Positions 34,401-46,156 of a stretch of DNA of 64,000 bases are shown piece after piece. The DNA lies in the NCBI GenBank assembly GCA_026210745.1, contig CP110631.1, positions 496,001 through 560,000 of the forward strand. The letters run 5' to 3'. The notes under the pieces were generated by a model. It saw only the letters and a list, made by a program, of their open reading frames with translations. It was not told the origin of the DNA and ran no database searches. Source of the stretch: Exobasidium rhododendri. Its lineage: Eukaryota; Basidiomycota; Exobasidiomycetes; Exobasidiales; Exobasidiaceae. Within the stretch, counting starts at the first letter, position 1, and every line of letters starts with the position of its first letter. Position numbers and translations under genes: made by a program.

Positions 34401-35202
34401 CGACAATCTGCTCAAGAACCACAGAAGAAAGAAGAACAGCGGCATCGCATCTACCGCTGAACAGAACGACAGTCTTTGGGAAGAGGAGCGACGAGGGAAC
34501 ATTTCCGTTCTGGACCTCAAAGACGTCTCTGATGACGGTATCGACTCGATTCGACCACACATGACTCGAGCGGTGGAGTACATTGAGCAAGCTCGCTTAC
34601 AGGGCGGGAAGATCCTGGTGCACTGCAGAGTCGGAGTCAGCCGAAGTGCCACGGTGTGCATTGCGTATGTCATGGCTCATTGCGATCTCAGCATGATTGA
34701 AAGCTTTTTGCTAGTCCGAAGTCGACGCATGAATGTTCTCACTCAACCAACACTGTTGTTCGTCTGGGAGATGAGAGGATTCGAGGCACAGCTGGCCAAA
34801 TTGAAACTGGAAAGACGCAAAGCAGCCGAGAGACGTCAATCACAAGAAGAGGTAGTGGGAGGCAATAACGGCGATCTCGTCATGCGAGAATCTACCGATG
34901 ACGGCTTCTCCTTGGCCGGTCTCAGTCTCTCGTCCAACGAGTCCATGGCGATGGGAGACCACGGCCATCACATTCACTATCCATCGCCACCATTCACCAC
35001 ATCGCCATCACACGACCAAGAACTACAAGTCGATATCGGCGCAGGAGCGGGAAGCGTATATGGCTTCCAGGTGAAGGACTGCCAAAGTCGACCCTTCAAC
35101 TCCGGCAGTCTGACCCGCTTGGACTACTATTCTGCGAAATTGACCCATGGCTACTTTTGCAAGCTCCTCAGCGAGCTCAATGCGCGCTACATGGTGACTT
35201 GA
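31416..35202 (+). CDS. PPS1: PPS1-type dual-specificity protein phosphatase
   Basis: Two exons, 31416-32745 and 32822-35202, joined in frame to give 1236 residues. The N-terminal part contains the Pps1-specific region (YGLVHNDIDQYPILI, FPFLHGVDGDN) and a Ser-rich insert. A first phosphatase-like domain near residue 730 has HCSDGYTDTS in place of HCxxGxxR, so it is probably inactive, as in yeast Pps1. A second, canonical domain at about 920-1120 carries HCRVGVSRSAT (Cys nucleophile and Arg of the P-loop) and the general-acid region DLKDVSDDG. Between them lies a Ser/Thr/Pro-rich linker. Yeast Pps1 dephosphorylates Tyr and Thr and affects S-phase control; that role is known for the family, not shown here. 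Confidence 0.93.
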
Positions 35203-35467
35203 AGTATGTCCCCTATCATCACCTCTTCATGACACACGATCGAAGCACGACGCAACGTCATCACGATTTCCATCCTCCAACTTCAAAGACAGGCTGCTTC
35301 TTTTTCCTTTCCCGTCTTCCATTTCCGTATAGATAGCACCACTCTCATGACAAGACCCCACCTTTCTCAGCACTACACGCACGCCATCTTCTCCCCCTTT
35401 TTCTCGACGACCGTTCTTCCGAAGCACTTTATCCACTTCCCGTCCACATCATGATCCACTCTACATA

Positions 35468-35502
<35 letters not shown>

Positions 35503-35923
35503 TTCTTACAGTACACATACATAGCATCTAAGCATTTCATCATATTCCTACCTTCATCATAGATAGTACTGTTTCGTTTGCGATACTTCTGTCTCATAGC
35601 TACGCTGTCTTCACACCTCACTGACTCATCTTCCGGTTTTGGCCGGAGCGGATTCGATCACGATCTCATCACGATCCTCATTGTAGCGTTTTCTTCTTCA
35701 ACTTTAATGTCATACTCGTTACTCTTCCTTTGCCTCTTCTCTGGTCTCGCGCCCTTTGGTCTGGGTCTGTTTGAAGTGTGTCGCCTTTCTCTCCCACCGA
35801 CTTTACCCTTCTTCCCACATCCTCATATGCTTCAGGAGATAATATAGTAGTATGTCAAGGATTCTAACTGTACAATGGGGGCGGTAAGGGTGCGTGTGAG
35901 GTGATGGGCAGAGGAAGTCTCAA
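35203..35923. other. Convergent 3' intergenic region with CA microsatellite
   Basis: 721 bp between the PPS1 and ANK-DIL stops. It contains a (CA)14 repeat at 35469-35496 and is C/T-rich. No gene is seen. Confidence 0.6.
35469..35496 (+). repeat. (CA)14 microsatellite
   Basis: 28 bases of uninterrupted CA dinucleotide, about 270 bp after the PPS1 stop. Confidence 0.95.
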
Positions 35924-38900
35924 TCATTCAAATGATGGCGAAGGGAGGAGTGTGTTGTGAGGAGGAGGTGGTGATGATGATGATGACGTCGTTGACGACT
36001 GTGCTGAATATTGCCGTGCTAGAGAGGGGGCATGGAAGGACGAAGTGGTCGAAAAGTATGGCGATCGCTTCAAGAGAGCAGTCGAGATCGACGGGCTAGC
36101 AACAGCCGCCTCACTCAAATTCGTGTCGACGGATGTAGACGTTTTCCTGCTATTGTTGATGCCGTTGATGAATATTTCTTCCTCTACCTTCCTCATCAAA
36201 GCTTGAATCTCTTCCAACGTATCTTCCGGCAGCAGCGGTACTGGCTGCCAGTATGAGCCTGCTGTCAGTCCCTTGCCCTGTGGATAGAGTCGATTGATGG
36301 TGGTATTGGGAACGCTGTTACCACCACCACTGTTCATGCTGCTTGTAGTACTGAGTCTCGCAGAAGATGCAATAGAGGACGACTCTGAAGAAGCAGCAGA
36401 TCGAAGTGCTGGACTACTTGGCAGAGAACTCAGTCCTAGAAGGCTTTCCGTTCGAACGCTCTTCAAGCTTGGCGTTCCAGTACCCATGAAGTGACCCCTG
36501 CCGAACCCGAATGCATCTCCAGGACTGACGATCAGAGCATGCGTCTGACTTGGAAGTGCAAATGGCAGCATGTCACGGGAATTTAGTAGGACGTTTTGCC
36601 CTTCACCGGCCGAGGAAGAAGTCGTCGCCGGAGGAGTGTAGCTCGTCATGCTCTGACCAGTCTCAAACAGCTGATCGATGGCACGCTGTGTTGTTCTTGC
36701 TCTCACATCGTCTTTCTGCTTCTGCCTTGCGTCCTGAATTGGAGGCATGCCAGTGTCGTCCATCGTATCGTCTGGACTAAGGTGGTCTGCATCATCAAGG
36801 GTCTCTTCCCCCTCCTCCTCTTGCCCCTCCGCCGTTCCTTGCCGTCCTCCTGGGTAAGTCTGAGTGGCCGTGCCATGCCTTGCATGTCCAAACCTATCTC
36901 GATTTTCCTCTTTGCAGCTCTCTATCCTTTCCTGTTCAATTCTGTTATCCCAGTCCACTTGCAGCTGATCCAAATAAGCCAGACAATCAGGATGAATCCT
37001 GCTCTCCCCCACTTCATATCTATAGTCTTTGACCACCTTCTTCAATTGCGTTGGATTCAATGCCTTCAATCCCTGCATCGTAGCGATCATTCCATCGAAC
37101 TCGGTCAGGCTACTCTGACAGAGTAACCAGCTAATCAATTGATTCAGCTTTGATAGATGCTGATTCACTATACTTAACGGCAGGGCATTCGTCTTGACCC
37201 AGTCCTCCAAGGCGGAGATATTAAGTCGAATCTGCATGGCCTTCGATTTGCACAAGTATCTCCGCTGTGAAATGACCCTGTTGAACAGCTCACATCCAAC
37301 CCAATAGAATACCTGTGAAAGTGCTTGGACGATTATGCTTGGATTGACCTCGTACAATTGTAGGATGTGTAAGGTGGAAGTGAGCAGTAGAGTGATCGTC
37401 CTTGGTACCGGCTTGGCCAGCAGATCAGAAGCAGAAGCATCATGTGACGACTCTCTCAGCTCTGCCATCATCGACCTCGTTGGTGTTGCGGTACTGTTCG
37501 GTCTCTCGTTGTTCTTTCTGGACAGCGGAGTGGAAGGAAGTTTAGGGGACGATGAGGATGTTGTTGTTGCTGTTGCTGCTGCCTCCGTTGCAAAGTACTG
37601 ACTCAGTGGCCTCTTTGACGACGGTGATGCGTGAGCACTCATACTGGCTCTCTTGACACTGCCTGTCAAGGTCTTCATGAAAGACCACTCTCCTTCGAAT
37701 CGAACATCATCGAAGTCAGGGATGGGATTATGTTGTAGGATGGCAGCATCCAGCACCTTGTCGATCCGCCTCTCTATATCACGAATGACGAAGACGAATA
37801 CCTCGTTGATCAGTTCGGCGAGAAGAGATTGATAGTCTTGCATGGCACTCGATGAGCTTAAAGTTTTGTCTCTTTGCAGGTAGTGTAGCAGCAGCATCCC
37901 GTTGTACAGCCAATAAGCCAGAAACGTCATCTCTGTCGGGTGAGCGTACAGATTCACTTCGATGGCATCCACAGCTCCGAATACAAGCTCCTCTAATAGA
38001 TCTTCGTCGGGTAGACTGCAGGCATACCGTACACACAGAAATAAAATGTTTGCTGGCTTGCTTCGGACGACCCAAGGCGCCCGAATTGGCGTTGCGTCAC
38101 TGATGATTCGATGGAGGAGGGGAATGACTTCATTTGCCCCCAAGACCAACATTTGATCTGGCCTGACATTGTCGAAATCAAATTCCATCGAGAGTGGATC
38201 TCCCCCTACTTCCACTGCACCACATCCAGAGGCAAGATCAGACCGGAAGGGTTTGCCGGAATCAGGCCTCACTTTTCTCCTCCTTGCTCTTCTTTCAGCG
38301 ATACCTTCAGCTTCATCTCCTAAGCCCGTCGTAGGTGGCTCTCCCAGGAGATCACTGTAATCGACTTGCATCATCACTGCGACATCGAGAAGTGCTCTCT
38401 TTCTGCCTTCTGCCAGCTCCCTTGCTCTTAATTCCGCTTCTGCAATTTGAGTTCTTTCGGTCCTGCCGATCAGTCTTCTGAGCGTCAAGCTTGAATTCTT
38501 CTTGTGTAGACTCTTGGACGGGCTCGAATTAGTTACAGAGCTTTGCCGAGTGGAGGCGGGGAGTGCAGCAAGGGACGAAGGTGCTTGACTATCCGCCGCG
38601 GAGTTGTGGCTGCTGCTACTACTACTGAGGCTCCTCAGACGTTGACAATTCCTGCTGTTGCTTTTGAATTCCTTTTCGTGCCAAATCACCTGCTGATGCT
38701 CAAAGACGAGGTCTGATATCAGCTGACGATCCGAGCTATGCGGGCTCAGAGGGCGCTTTGAGGTGGGTGAAGACGACGATCGACCGGGCACAAAAAGATC
38801 GGAAGTATGTGAAGAGCTTTGGCGACCAGAAGTAGAAGACAGGATGAAATCTTCGCATGTCGCTCCCTTGAAACTCTTTGCTTCAATGTTGGCCCCATGA

Positions 38901-39522
38901 GATAGAAGGAACGAGACCAAGGGAAGGTTCGAGCAATTTGTTGCCCACATCAAAGGCGTCCAGCCCACTACAGCAACGTATACATCAGAATAGATTGAGC
39001 ATACATTCCGGTCTTCCTCTCCGACTGCACACTGTACTCACATGCATCCCTCTCATCGACATCCGCCCCGTTTCGCACCAGCATCTGCACAATTTCAGCA
39101 TGACCCGATGAAGCAGCAAGGTTCAGAGGTCCAGTTCCTTCGTCATCCCGAATATTGTCCCAGTCCAATCCTTCCAGAGCAGTCATCTCGACACACCTGT
39201 TCTCGGTTCCAACCTTACTCTTGATGTAACAGACCCATGATAAGAGCTCAGAATCCCCATTGGAAGCTGCACGCAGAATTGCTTTCTCGAGACGTCTCTT
39301 ACGAAAGCCTTCCTTTGCGTCCGGCAAGCTGGAGAGTGGTAGCTGACACAGCGACTGAATCGAGTGTAGAGATGGACATAGCTCCTGGAGTGGATCAGCT
39401 AGCAGTGAAAGAGAGTCTGACTTCTTGATTGGGCGAGGAGGCAAGGCCGGCAAAGATGGGGGTGTCTCTGTCTCTGTAGCAACAGGCGCACCTTGCGGTG
39501 GTAGGAATGCTGAAGACTCCAT
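35924..39522 (-). CDS. Ankyrin-repeat plus DIL (dilute) domain protein
   Basis: Two exons, 39042-39522 and 35924-38967, joined in frame to give 1174 residues. The splice restores an ankyrin repeat: DVDERDA-LGWTPLMWATNC. At least two to three ankyrin repeats span about 75-210 (GPLNLAASSGHAEIVQMLV is clear). A central DIL domain follows at about 440-800 (SKPANILFLCVRYAC, LAYWLYNGMLLLHYLQRD, YWVGCELFNRVISQRRYLC, KLNQLISWLLCQ). The C-terminal third is disordered and Ser-rich. DIL domains occur in class V myosin tails, afadin and a fungal ankyrin-DIL family; here there is no motor. A cortical or vesicle scaffold role is possible but only inferred. Confidence 0.9.
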
Positions 39523-40424
39523 GGAACTGCCTCTGTCCTTCCCTTCCTATCACGGTGAAGAGTCAACCCTCGTGATCAGAGATGAGCAGCTGTCCTATGT
39601 AAGGGCGTACCCCATATACTCTCGCTGGGATGGTGTTGATCTTTTATTTTACCTTTGTTGGATTTACACTTGGCGTAAGAGGGCCGACGCTGCAACGCGT
39701 GCCTGTTCTTGACACCCTGTGGACTTGCAGGCAATTCCAAATTTTCCCCAAATTAGTACTCGCCATCATTCTGCCCTGGGCTATTTTCTTCTTTTCTCTA
39801 CAACGCGATGTGAGGCGACGGCTAGTCTGCAATACTTGCGATAGCCCTGCCTTGTCCCTCTGTACACTGCTACCTTCTTTCTCTCCTTCCTCCTTCCTTG
39901 GGGGGGAGGAGAGGCAGGGTCTCATGCTTCGAGATTCGCTTAGACCAAAATCGCAACCCTTGAGTGAGCTTGCACCTGCTCTTCCTCCACAGGGTAGGCT
40001 CAATTAGGGTTTAAAATGCGACACTCACTCTCTATAGGAGGCCTCTTATCTCCCTCTCCTCTTATATTCGATCAACAAAACCAGGGAAGCCACTTGATTC
40101 GTCTACTGATTGTTCATTAGAGGGGGTAATGAGATAGCTGATAAGACTCTAGTGAAGAAAGTAAACGATGCGAGCCCTCAAAGACGCTTGGCAAGGATAG
40201 GTAGAGAGGAGGACATGATTAGCACGCGAGTGACAGTAAGGCGAATAAAGAAGGACGTGGAGAGAAAGAGAGAGAAGAGAAGAAGATGGAAAGACATGAG
40301 GATGATGAGATTGTGTGCGAGAGCGTGACCCAGTGCAGAAGCCCGAAAGAGTAGCCATTCTGAGGGCATCGTCGACTTGACTTCCCTGGCTAGATATTGT
40401 AATCGAGCTTGGTTTTGAACGTTG
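39523..40424. other. Intergenic, 0.9 kb
   Basis: It lies between the ANK-DIL start and the RAS stop (both leftward), and would hold the ANK-DIL promoter and the RAS 3' region. Short frames only. A C/D-box-like pair near 40303-40364 was examined and not accepted. Confidence 0.5.
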
Positions 40425-41482
40425 CTACAGAACCACACACCCACTGCAACAACCGCTTTTGTGTTTCCTATCCTCTGCTGATAGTCGCTCTGAACCTCCC
40501 GCTTGACCTCCAGCGCCTCCTGCACCTGGTCGACCGATCTGCTGCTCCTTGTTATACCTCCTAATTTCTCGGACTAGATTACTGAATGCTTCGTCGACAT
40601 TGATGCGCTGCTTTGCCGACGTTTCAATAAATCGGCATCCAAAATGCTTTGCCAGCTCCCGTCCCTCTGCGACGATAGTTGAGCGAGTCAGGATCACCTC
40701 TCCAACTCCACATTATTTGTGATGTGCACTCACCATGGCTTCCTACCTGCCTTTCGTACTCCAAGTCACACTTATTCGCAACGACGACGACGGGGAAATA
40801 GTCCTTGTCCTTGACTCGCAGAATTTGTTGGTGGAAGGTAAGAATCTCATCAAAGCTGTTCCTCGATGTGATGCTGTACACAAGTAAGAAGCCTTCCCCT
40901 GTCCTCATGTACTGCTCGCGCATCGCTCTGTAGGGACCAAGATCGAAGAGTGAGTTTTGCATTTCACCAAACAGTCGAGCTGGGAAGCACTCACGAGTAT
41001 TCTTCCTGTCCCGCTGTATCCAAGACATCGAGCAAGGCCACTTCCTCGTCTATGACGCATTGCTTCCTGTACGAGTCTGTTGTCGACAAAAAGGAGGAAG
41101 CGCGGATGGCGTCAGTAAGGGGGAGAAAGAGAAATCGGGACTTCTTCCCACCTTCCACGCACCTTCAATTGTAGGATCGTACTCGTCGACGAAGTGGCTG
41201 TTTTTTGTAGTTGCAAGACATGCATCAGTCTCCGCAGGTCCACCCCTTACACGTATCAAAAGGTTCACTGCGTATCGTGCTCGCCCTCACCTTTGAATGA
41301 ACTGAATCGTCAATGCACTCTTTCCAACACCACCACCTGAGTAGAAGGGGGGAGAGAGTTTTCAAATAAGCATTTCCTTCATCGCTCTCACTGCTTGGTC
41401 GATCGTTGCCCGTTGTATATTCACCTCCGACGACGACCAGCTTGAACTCTCGGATGAACATCGTTTGGCTTCTCTCTCCCAT
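40425..41482 (-). CDS. RAS1: Ras GTPase with CAAX box
   Basis: Six exons: 41425-41482, 41291-41336, 41163-41197, 40995-41076, 40734-40927 and 40425-40666, joined in frame to give 218 residues. All G motifs are present: KLVVVGGGGVGKS (G1), DEYDPTIE effector loop, [18 protein letters not shown] (G3/switch II with the normal Gln), NKCD (G4) and ETSAK (G5). The C-terminus is a short hypervariable region with a palmitoylation-type CC and a CVVL CAAX box, so prenylation and plasma-membrane attachment are expected. The Leu at the last position may allow geranylgeranylation. Fungal Ras proteins feed cAMP/PKA and mating or morphogenesis MAP-kinase pathways. Exons of only 35 and 46 nt make this gene easy to mis-predict. 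Confidence 0.96.
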
Positions 41483-42433
41483 TGTCGGCGGTGTTGGCTA
41501 GGGTGGAGTCGGTGCGCTGAAAGGCTAAAGTGATCGAAGATAGGAGTGTTGAAGGAAAGGCAACTTAGACTTCTGCAATTGGATCTCAAAAGCTTAGTTT
41601 CAAAAGTGTAGATAGAGCTGTAAGTCAACCCGAAGGGACATTACTTTGCATTTCAGAACGCGCCTTCTTTCTTAGCCACGTGTGTATGTATGCATGCAGA
41701 AGCACAAGGCCAAGTTAGGATTCGGATTGGCTGCTCCCTATGTTGGGTTCGAGACGTCAGCTAGGACGGCAGAGCTAAGGGGGCGTACCTTCCTAGCTTC
41801 GTTCGTTGGCCTTATCTCATGTACCTTATGAGCTACTTCTTCTGCTACTTGCATGCAGAGATACAGACGAATGGACGGCGTTCACTGGACAGACCTCCAT
41901 GGTGGATGAACCTGCAGATCCTTTCAAGAGGCGACAATCCCAGGTAAGACACTGATTGACTGCGATCGACTCCTTTGAGCGATTGTCGGCATTCTAGTCG
42001 TATCAACGTTGACCTTCGTTATAATGAATTCGCATAAGACACGGCCGGGTGAAAGATGAGGTACTTTAAAAGCCTGGGGGAAAAAGAGTAGACCTGGAAA
42101 TAGTAAAAGTTGAATAAATTAGGCTTGGCTTGAGAATTCTCAAAATAACGCAATCTGAGAAAGGTGAATACAAAAAAATGTGAAGATATTCAAAGTCAGG
42201 GTGAGACCCGTGCAATTCAATCCCGACGAGGTGTCTCTCTCTACACCTTCTTCTCTGCCTCCCTTCCCCGTTCCTACTCACACCTTCTCCCTCACTTCTA
42301 TTCGTCTCTCTTGTAGCAATGCAAAGCCACTAGACGTTTCATCTCCCACTAATCGCCGATCGTCAGCCATCTTGCCTATTCGCTCTGTCTCTTTCCGTCG
42401 CGACTCCGCCTCCTCGTCCTCCTCCTCGCCTCA
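41483..42433. promoter_or_regulatory. Divergent promoter region, RAS / apyrase
   Basis: 951 bp between two divergent start codons. The right end (42230-42430) is strongly pyrimidine-rich, as expected for a leader. No further gene or RNA is recognised. Confidence 0.5.
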
Positions 42434-44950
42434 ATGGCGATTGCTGCCAGTCACTGGGCTGAAGCTGGCCCATCAAATTCGAGGAAGCGCGAACGAAACA
42501 CACCAACCTTGCCATCGTCCTTCGATCGCAGATCATCTGACTTTCTGACGTGGAAGTCATCTCGCAAGTATGCAGTCATTGTCGACGCAGGCTCTTCTGG
42601 CTCTCGAATGCAGATATACTCTTGGAAGGATGCCAGGGTAGACAAGGCGCACAGGGAAAGGGCTGGCGAGAATCTCAAGGTCCTACCGACTGTGGAAAAG
42701 GGCACATGGGAAGGTAGCGGGAGAGACTGGCAGCTCAAGGTAGAACCGGGCCTATCCACCTTTGGGTCGCATCCTCATGACCTGGCAAACTACCTCAAAC
42801 CGCTCTTTGATCATGCCTCCTCGATTATACCGCCAGAAGCACTGTCAGAAACGCCAATCTACGTCTTGGCTACTGCAGGAATGCGATTTCTACCTCCCGA
42901 GCAAAGAGAGGCAGTCATCGAAGAGACGTGTCGCTTCATCGATCATGACACACCCTTTTCGCTCGGCAAGGGTGGCTGTGCTGATCACATACAGATCATC
43001 ACTGGAGAAGAAGAAGGTTTATTGGGTTGGATCGCCATCAACTATCTGATGGACGGATTCCACTTTAAACCAGACTCGACCATACAAGGATCGGTGGAGG
43101 GCACAAAAGGTAGAAGCACGTACGGCTTCTTGGACATGGGTGGAGCAAGTACACAGATTGCATTTGAGCCAAGCGGAAGGGTACAAGTTCTTCCAGAAGA
43201 CTCGAAAGACCTGACTCCTGTCAAGCTGAGAATGCTCGATGGCACCGACGTCACTCACAACGTCTTTGTCACGACCTTTCTTGGATTTGGAACGAACAAA
43301 GCTAGAGAGAGATACCTGCAATCAGTCGAGTCCACGGGTCTATCGCAGCCTCTAATCGATCCTTGTTTACCAGACGGTCTTCGTATGCAGTCCGACAATG
43401 GCACTCAACTACTAGGAACTGGGTCTTTCGACACCTGCCTGTCTTCTCTTGCTCCTTTACTGGACAAGGACGCGAAGTGCAATCATCCCCCTTGTCTGTT
43501 CCACGGCGTCCACGTCCCTGCCATTGACTTCAGTGTCAATCACTTCATCGGGGTGTCCGAGTACTGGTTCAGTTCGAACGACGTCTTCAAGTTGGGCGGT
43601 GTCTACGACTTTGTCTCCTTTCAAAAAGCAGCGCAAGACTTTTGCGGTAGACCTTGGAGCGAGATCGAGATGGAACTCAAGAGCGGTCAGGTCTTTGGAA
43701 AGCAAGTGACGAAAGACCGATTGGAGATGCAGTGCTTCAAATCTGCGTGGATGACGACTGTGTTACATGAGGGCATTGGCTTGCCTAGAATCACTGACTC
43801 CGGCGGGAAGGGAGATGGAAAACCCCATGCAGATGAAGCGCAAGACAAAGCCGACGAGAAAAATCTGTTCCAAAGCGTCAACGACGTGAAAGGATTGGCG
43901 GTGAGCTGGACCTTGGGAAAGGCAGTACTAGAAGCTACGAAGGAGGTTCGTCCGGCGCCGCCATCACCACCAGTATATAGCCTTCCACCTCCTGTCTCGG
44001 AACATGCAGACTCGACGTGGCAAGACAAGTTTGCATCTTCTCATCCTGTCCTGAATGAAAACAAGAAGACCATCGGGGGTGGAATCATCTTGACCCTCGT
44101 CATCTTGATCATCTGCCTCACTGCCTTTTGCTGCTTCTTCCGTGGCAGGAGTGCAAAGGCAAGCAAGCGTCGAAGTGCAGTGAAAGACTTCGTTGCGAGG
44201 TCTTGCATAAAGAAGAGGCCTAGAGGCGATTACGTCCTTGCCAACATGGAGGAAGGAAGTCACGACATTGATATGACGATCGTAGAAGGAGGTGGTGGTA
44301 GTGGGGGTGATGTAGCTCTTAGTAGTGACAGTGGCGATGAAGTCGACCGCCCAAAAGGACAAAGGCACAAGCATAGGAGGTCATCGGGCAATGGCTTATT
44401 TGCTGCATTGTTTGTGCCGGTACAGAGACTTGCCCTTGCCATGGGAATACAGAGCAGCACGACTACCTCCAGCAATCACTTCTCCTCCTTTTCAACAAAG
44501 AACACAGCAGGATCAGGGAGACTGGCTGCCAAGCGGAAGACGTACATGCCCAGATTGGGGCTTCGAAGGAACCTGACCAGTCCAGCGATGAGCGGGCCTG
44601 CTTCCCCGAGTAATTTACCCTTGATGGCTTCTAACAGTATCGCAAGCCTAGGAACAGCGATATCTCGGCCGGCAAGTCGAGCGAGTAATCACAACATTTC
44701 ACCACGCTTGAATGCAACCCTCACCCCGACTGGGAACGCAGGATCGACGACTTGGACCAGTGGCAACGCTAATCCAAACGACGCCTCGGCAGGTTTCTTC
44801 TCCCACCTCCAGCAAGGTACCACCTCTTCCACTGCAAGCGCTCGTAGTTCACGAGCTGCTTCGCCCGCCTTTGGTAGTACAGTCAATGGCCGATCCAGTC
44901 GCAACACAAACAGTTCGAACTTGGGTCGAAGGGCGTGGGAAGAGGAGTAG
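42434..44950 (+). CDS. YND1: GDA1/CD39 family nucleotidase (Golgi apyrase, YND1-like)
   Basis: 838 residues in one exon. The apyrase conserved regions are clear: VIVDAGSSGSRMQIYSW (ACR1, about 48), VLATAGMRFL (ACR2), TGEEEGLLGWIAINYL (ACR3) and FLDMGGASTQIAFEP (ACR4). A single transmembrane segment lies near 548-570 (GGIILTLVILIICLTAFCCFF), followed by a 265-residue Ser/Arg-rich tail. There is no N-terminal signal peptide or hydrophobic segment, so topology with the C-terminal anchor matches Ynd1, which hydrolyses UDP/GDP in the Golgi lumen after glycosyl transfer. The start could lie further upstream in an unrecognised exon, because the current N-terminus would have to enter the lumen without a leader. 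Confidence 0.92.
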   Translation: MAIAASHWAEAGPSNSRKRERNTPTLPSSFDRRSSDFLTWKSSRKYAVIVDAGSSGSRMQIYSWKDARVDKAHRERAGENLKVLPTVEKGTWEGSGRDWQLKVEPGLSTFGSHPHDLANYLKPLFDHASSIIPPEALSETPIYVLATAGMRFLPPEQREAVIEETCRFIDHDTPFSLGKGGCADHIQIITGEEEGLLGWIAINYLMDGFHFKPDSTIQGSVEGTKGRSTYGFLDMGGASTQIAFEPSGRVQVLPEDSKDLTPVKLRMLDGTDVTHNVFVTTFLGFGTNKARERYLQSVESTGLSQPLIDPCLPDGLRMQSDNGTQLLGTGSFDTCLSSLAPLLDKDAKCNHPPCLFHGVHVPAIDFSVNHFIGVSEYWFSSNDVFKLGGVYDFVSFQKAAQDFCGRPWSEIEMELKSGQVFGKQVTKDRLEMQCFKSAWMTTVLHEGIGLPRITDSGGKGDGKPHADEAQDKADEKNLFQSVNDVKGLAVSWTLGKAVLEATKEVRPAPPSPPVYSLPPPVSEHADSTWQDKFASSHPVLNENKKTIGGGIILTLVILIICLTAFCCFFRGRSAKASKRRSAVKDFVARSCIKKRPRGDYVLANMEEGSHDIDMTIVEGGGGSGGDVALSSDSGDEVDRPKGQRHKHRRSSGNGLFAALFVPVQRLALAMGIQSSTTTSSNHFSSFSTKNTAGSGRLAAKRKTYMPRLGLRRNLTSPAMSGPASPSNLPLMASNSIASLGTAISRPASRASNHNISPRLNATLTPTGNAGSTTWTSGNANPNDASAGFFSHLQQGTTSSTASARSSRAASPAFGSTVNGRSSRNTNSSNLGRRAWEEE

Positions 44951-45049
44951 CCCATTCTCTCCTTGTTAAGAGATCCTTCCCTTTTTTTTTGTATCAAGAG
45001 GTGTACTAACATGTCCTGAATGCTGTAAAGATACGTTTATCAAGGTATC

Positions 45050-46156
45050 TCACATTGGTTGCTTACCCTCATCTGGCCACCAATTCGGTATCCATGGCCG
45101 GATGCTGAGCTCTGACTTCTCGCTGTTCTTGACCTTGATGAGCAGGTCTGAATTCCAGCGATGCACCTGCTCTAGTCGAAGCAGAGCTAGACCGATGTTG
45201 TGAATGCCAGACAGATACTTTCCAGTCGATTTTCCCCTTCCACCTTCATCTCCTATCATCGTCGATCGGACATCTGCTCCCTTCCCAGGCAAGGCCATCG
45301 AAAAGGAGGTATGGACCTGTAGAGTCTCGGGTGGACTTGTGTCTGACTGGTAAAATTGAATGGGAACCACTCGTTTTCGTACCACACCAGTGTAATGGGT
45401 CCTAGCAGTCAATTCTTGACCGACGTAACAACCTTTGCGGAAATCAACCCCGTTCATGTAGTCCACGTTCGCCTCTAGCGGAAGTGTCTGACTTTCCCAA
45501 ATATCATTCGCTCCATCAGGAACCCCTTGCAAGATCCTGTGTATAGTGTATGCTTCGGATGATGATGATGATGATGTCGCTTGCTCTTCGACATCGCCCT
45601 CCGTTTCTTTTCCTGTGATGAATCGGTAGCCCATCAGAGGTGACCTCACATCGAGGCCTGACGCTAAGACCGAAGTCGATGATGGCACTTTGGCGTCCTT
45701 TCCCCATACTGCCCACACTTGGTACTCTTCGCTCACGTCCTTGATCGCCACTTTACTTCGTAATTTGAACCTCTTGATGAACGTCATTAAAGTCGAGCAG
45801 ACTTGTGCGTCCACATCGACGAAGACGCATTCATCCCTCGGCGAGAAAAGGAAAGCACTGCTTAGCATCCTTCCAGGTGGATTCAAAAATGCGCAGTATG
45901 GGCTATTCGTGGTAGACAGAGACTTCAGATTGTTAGTGATGAGTCCTTGAAGAAGCTTCATCGTGTCTCTTCCTTCAAAGGAGATGATGGAGCGATCAGA
46001 GACCTTGGCCAGCCGAGGAGCTGACTCTTCCACAGGCGAATGGATGAGTGAAAAGGGTCGTCTTCCTACCTCTGACTGCCTAAGAGGGGAGGTTCGAGCT
46101 GCATGCTTCAGTGCGCTGCAGGAGGAGGCGACGAGTGATGCTCGAAGTAATGGCAT
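45050..46156 (-). CDS. IBA57: IBA57/CAF17 mitochondrial iron-sulfur assembly factor
   Basis: 368 residues, single exon. The basic Ser/Arg-rich N-terminus (MPLLRASLVASSCSALKHAAR) looks like a mitochondrial presequence. The folate-binding GcvT-like fold is marked by FEGRDTMKLLQGLITNN, the LNPPGRMLSSAFLF segment and the family signature KGCYVGQELTARTHYTG with its Cys. Iba57 acts with Isa1/Isa2 to build [4Fe-4S] clusters for aconitase-type and radical-SAM proteins in the mitochondrial matrix. The last codons could alternatively be removed by a 48-nt GT-AG intron near 45007-45054, replacing only the final four residues. The stop is 99 bp from the apyrase stop. Confidence 0.93.
   Translation of the reverse strand: MPLLRASLVASSCSALKHAARTSPLRQSEVGRRPFSLIHSPVEESAPRLAKVSDRSIISFEGRDTMKLLQGLITNNLKSLSTTNSPYCAFLNPPGRMLSSAFLFSPRDECVFVDVDAQVCSTLMTFIKRFKLRSKVAIKDVSEEYQVWAVWGKDAKVPSSTSVLASGLDVRSPLMGYRFITGKETEGDVEEQATSSSSSSEAYTIHRILQGVPDGANDIWESQTLPLEANVDYMNGVDFRKGCYVGQELTARTHYTGVVRKRVVPIQFYQSDTSPPETLQVHTSFSMALPGKGADVRSTMIGDEGGRGKSTGKYLSGIHNIGLALLRLEQVHRWNSDLLIKVKNSEKSELSIRPWIPNWWPDEGKQPM

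Noticed and set aside
40302-40364. ATGATGA followed by CTGA 58 nt later in the RAS 3' region
   Set aside because: No convincing terminal stem and no recognisable rRNA complementarity.
45007-45054. Possible 48-nt intron at the IBA57 C-terminus
   Set aside because: Shorter than every other intron here, and it would change only the last few residues; the unspliced end is simpler.
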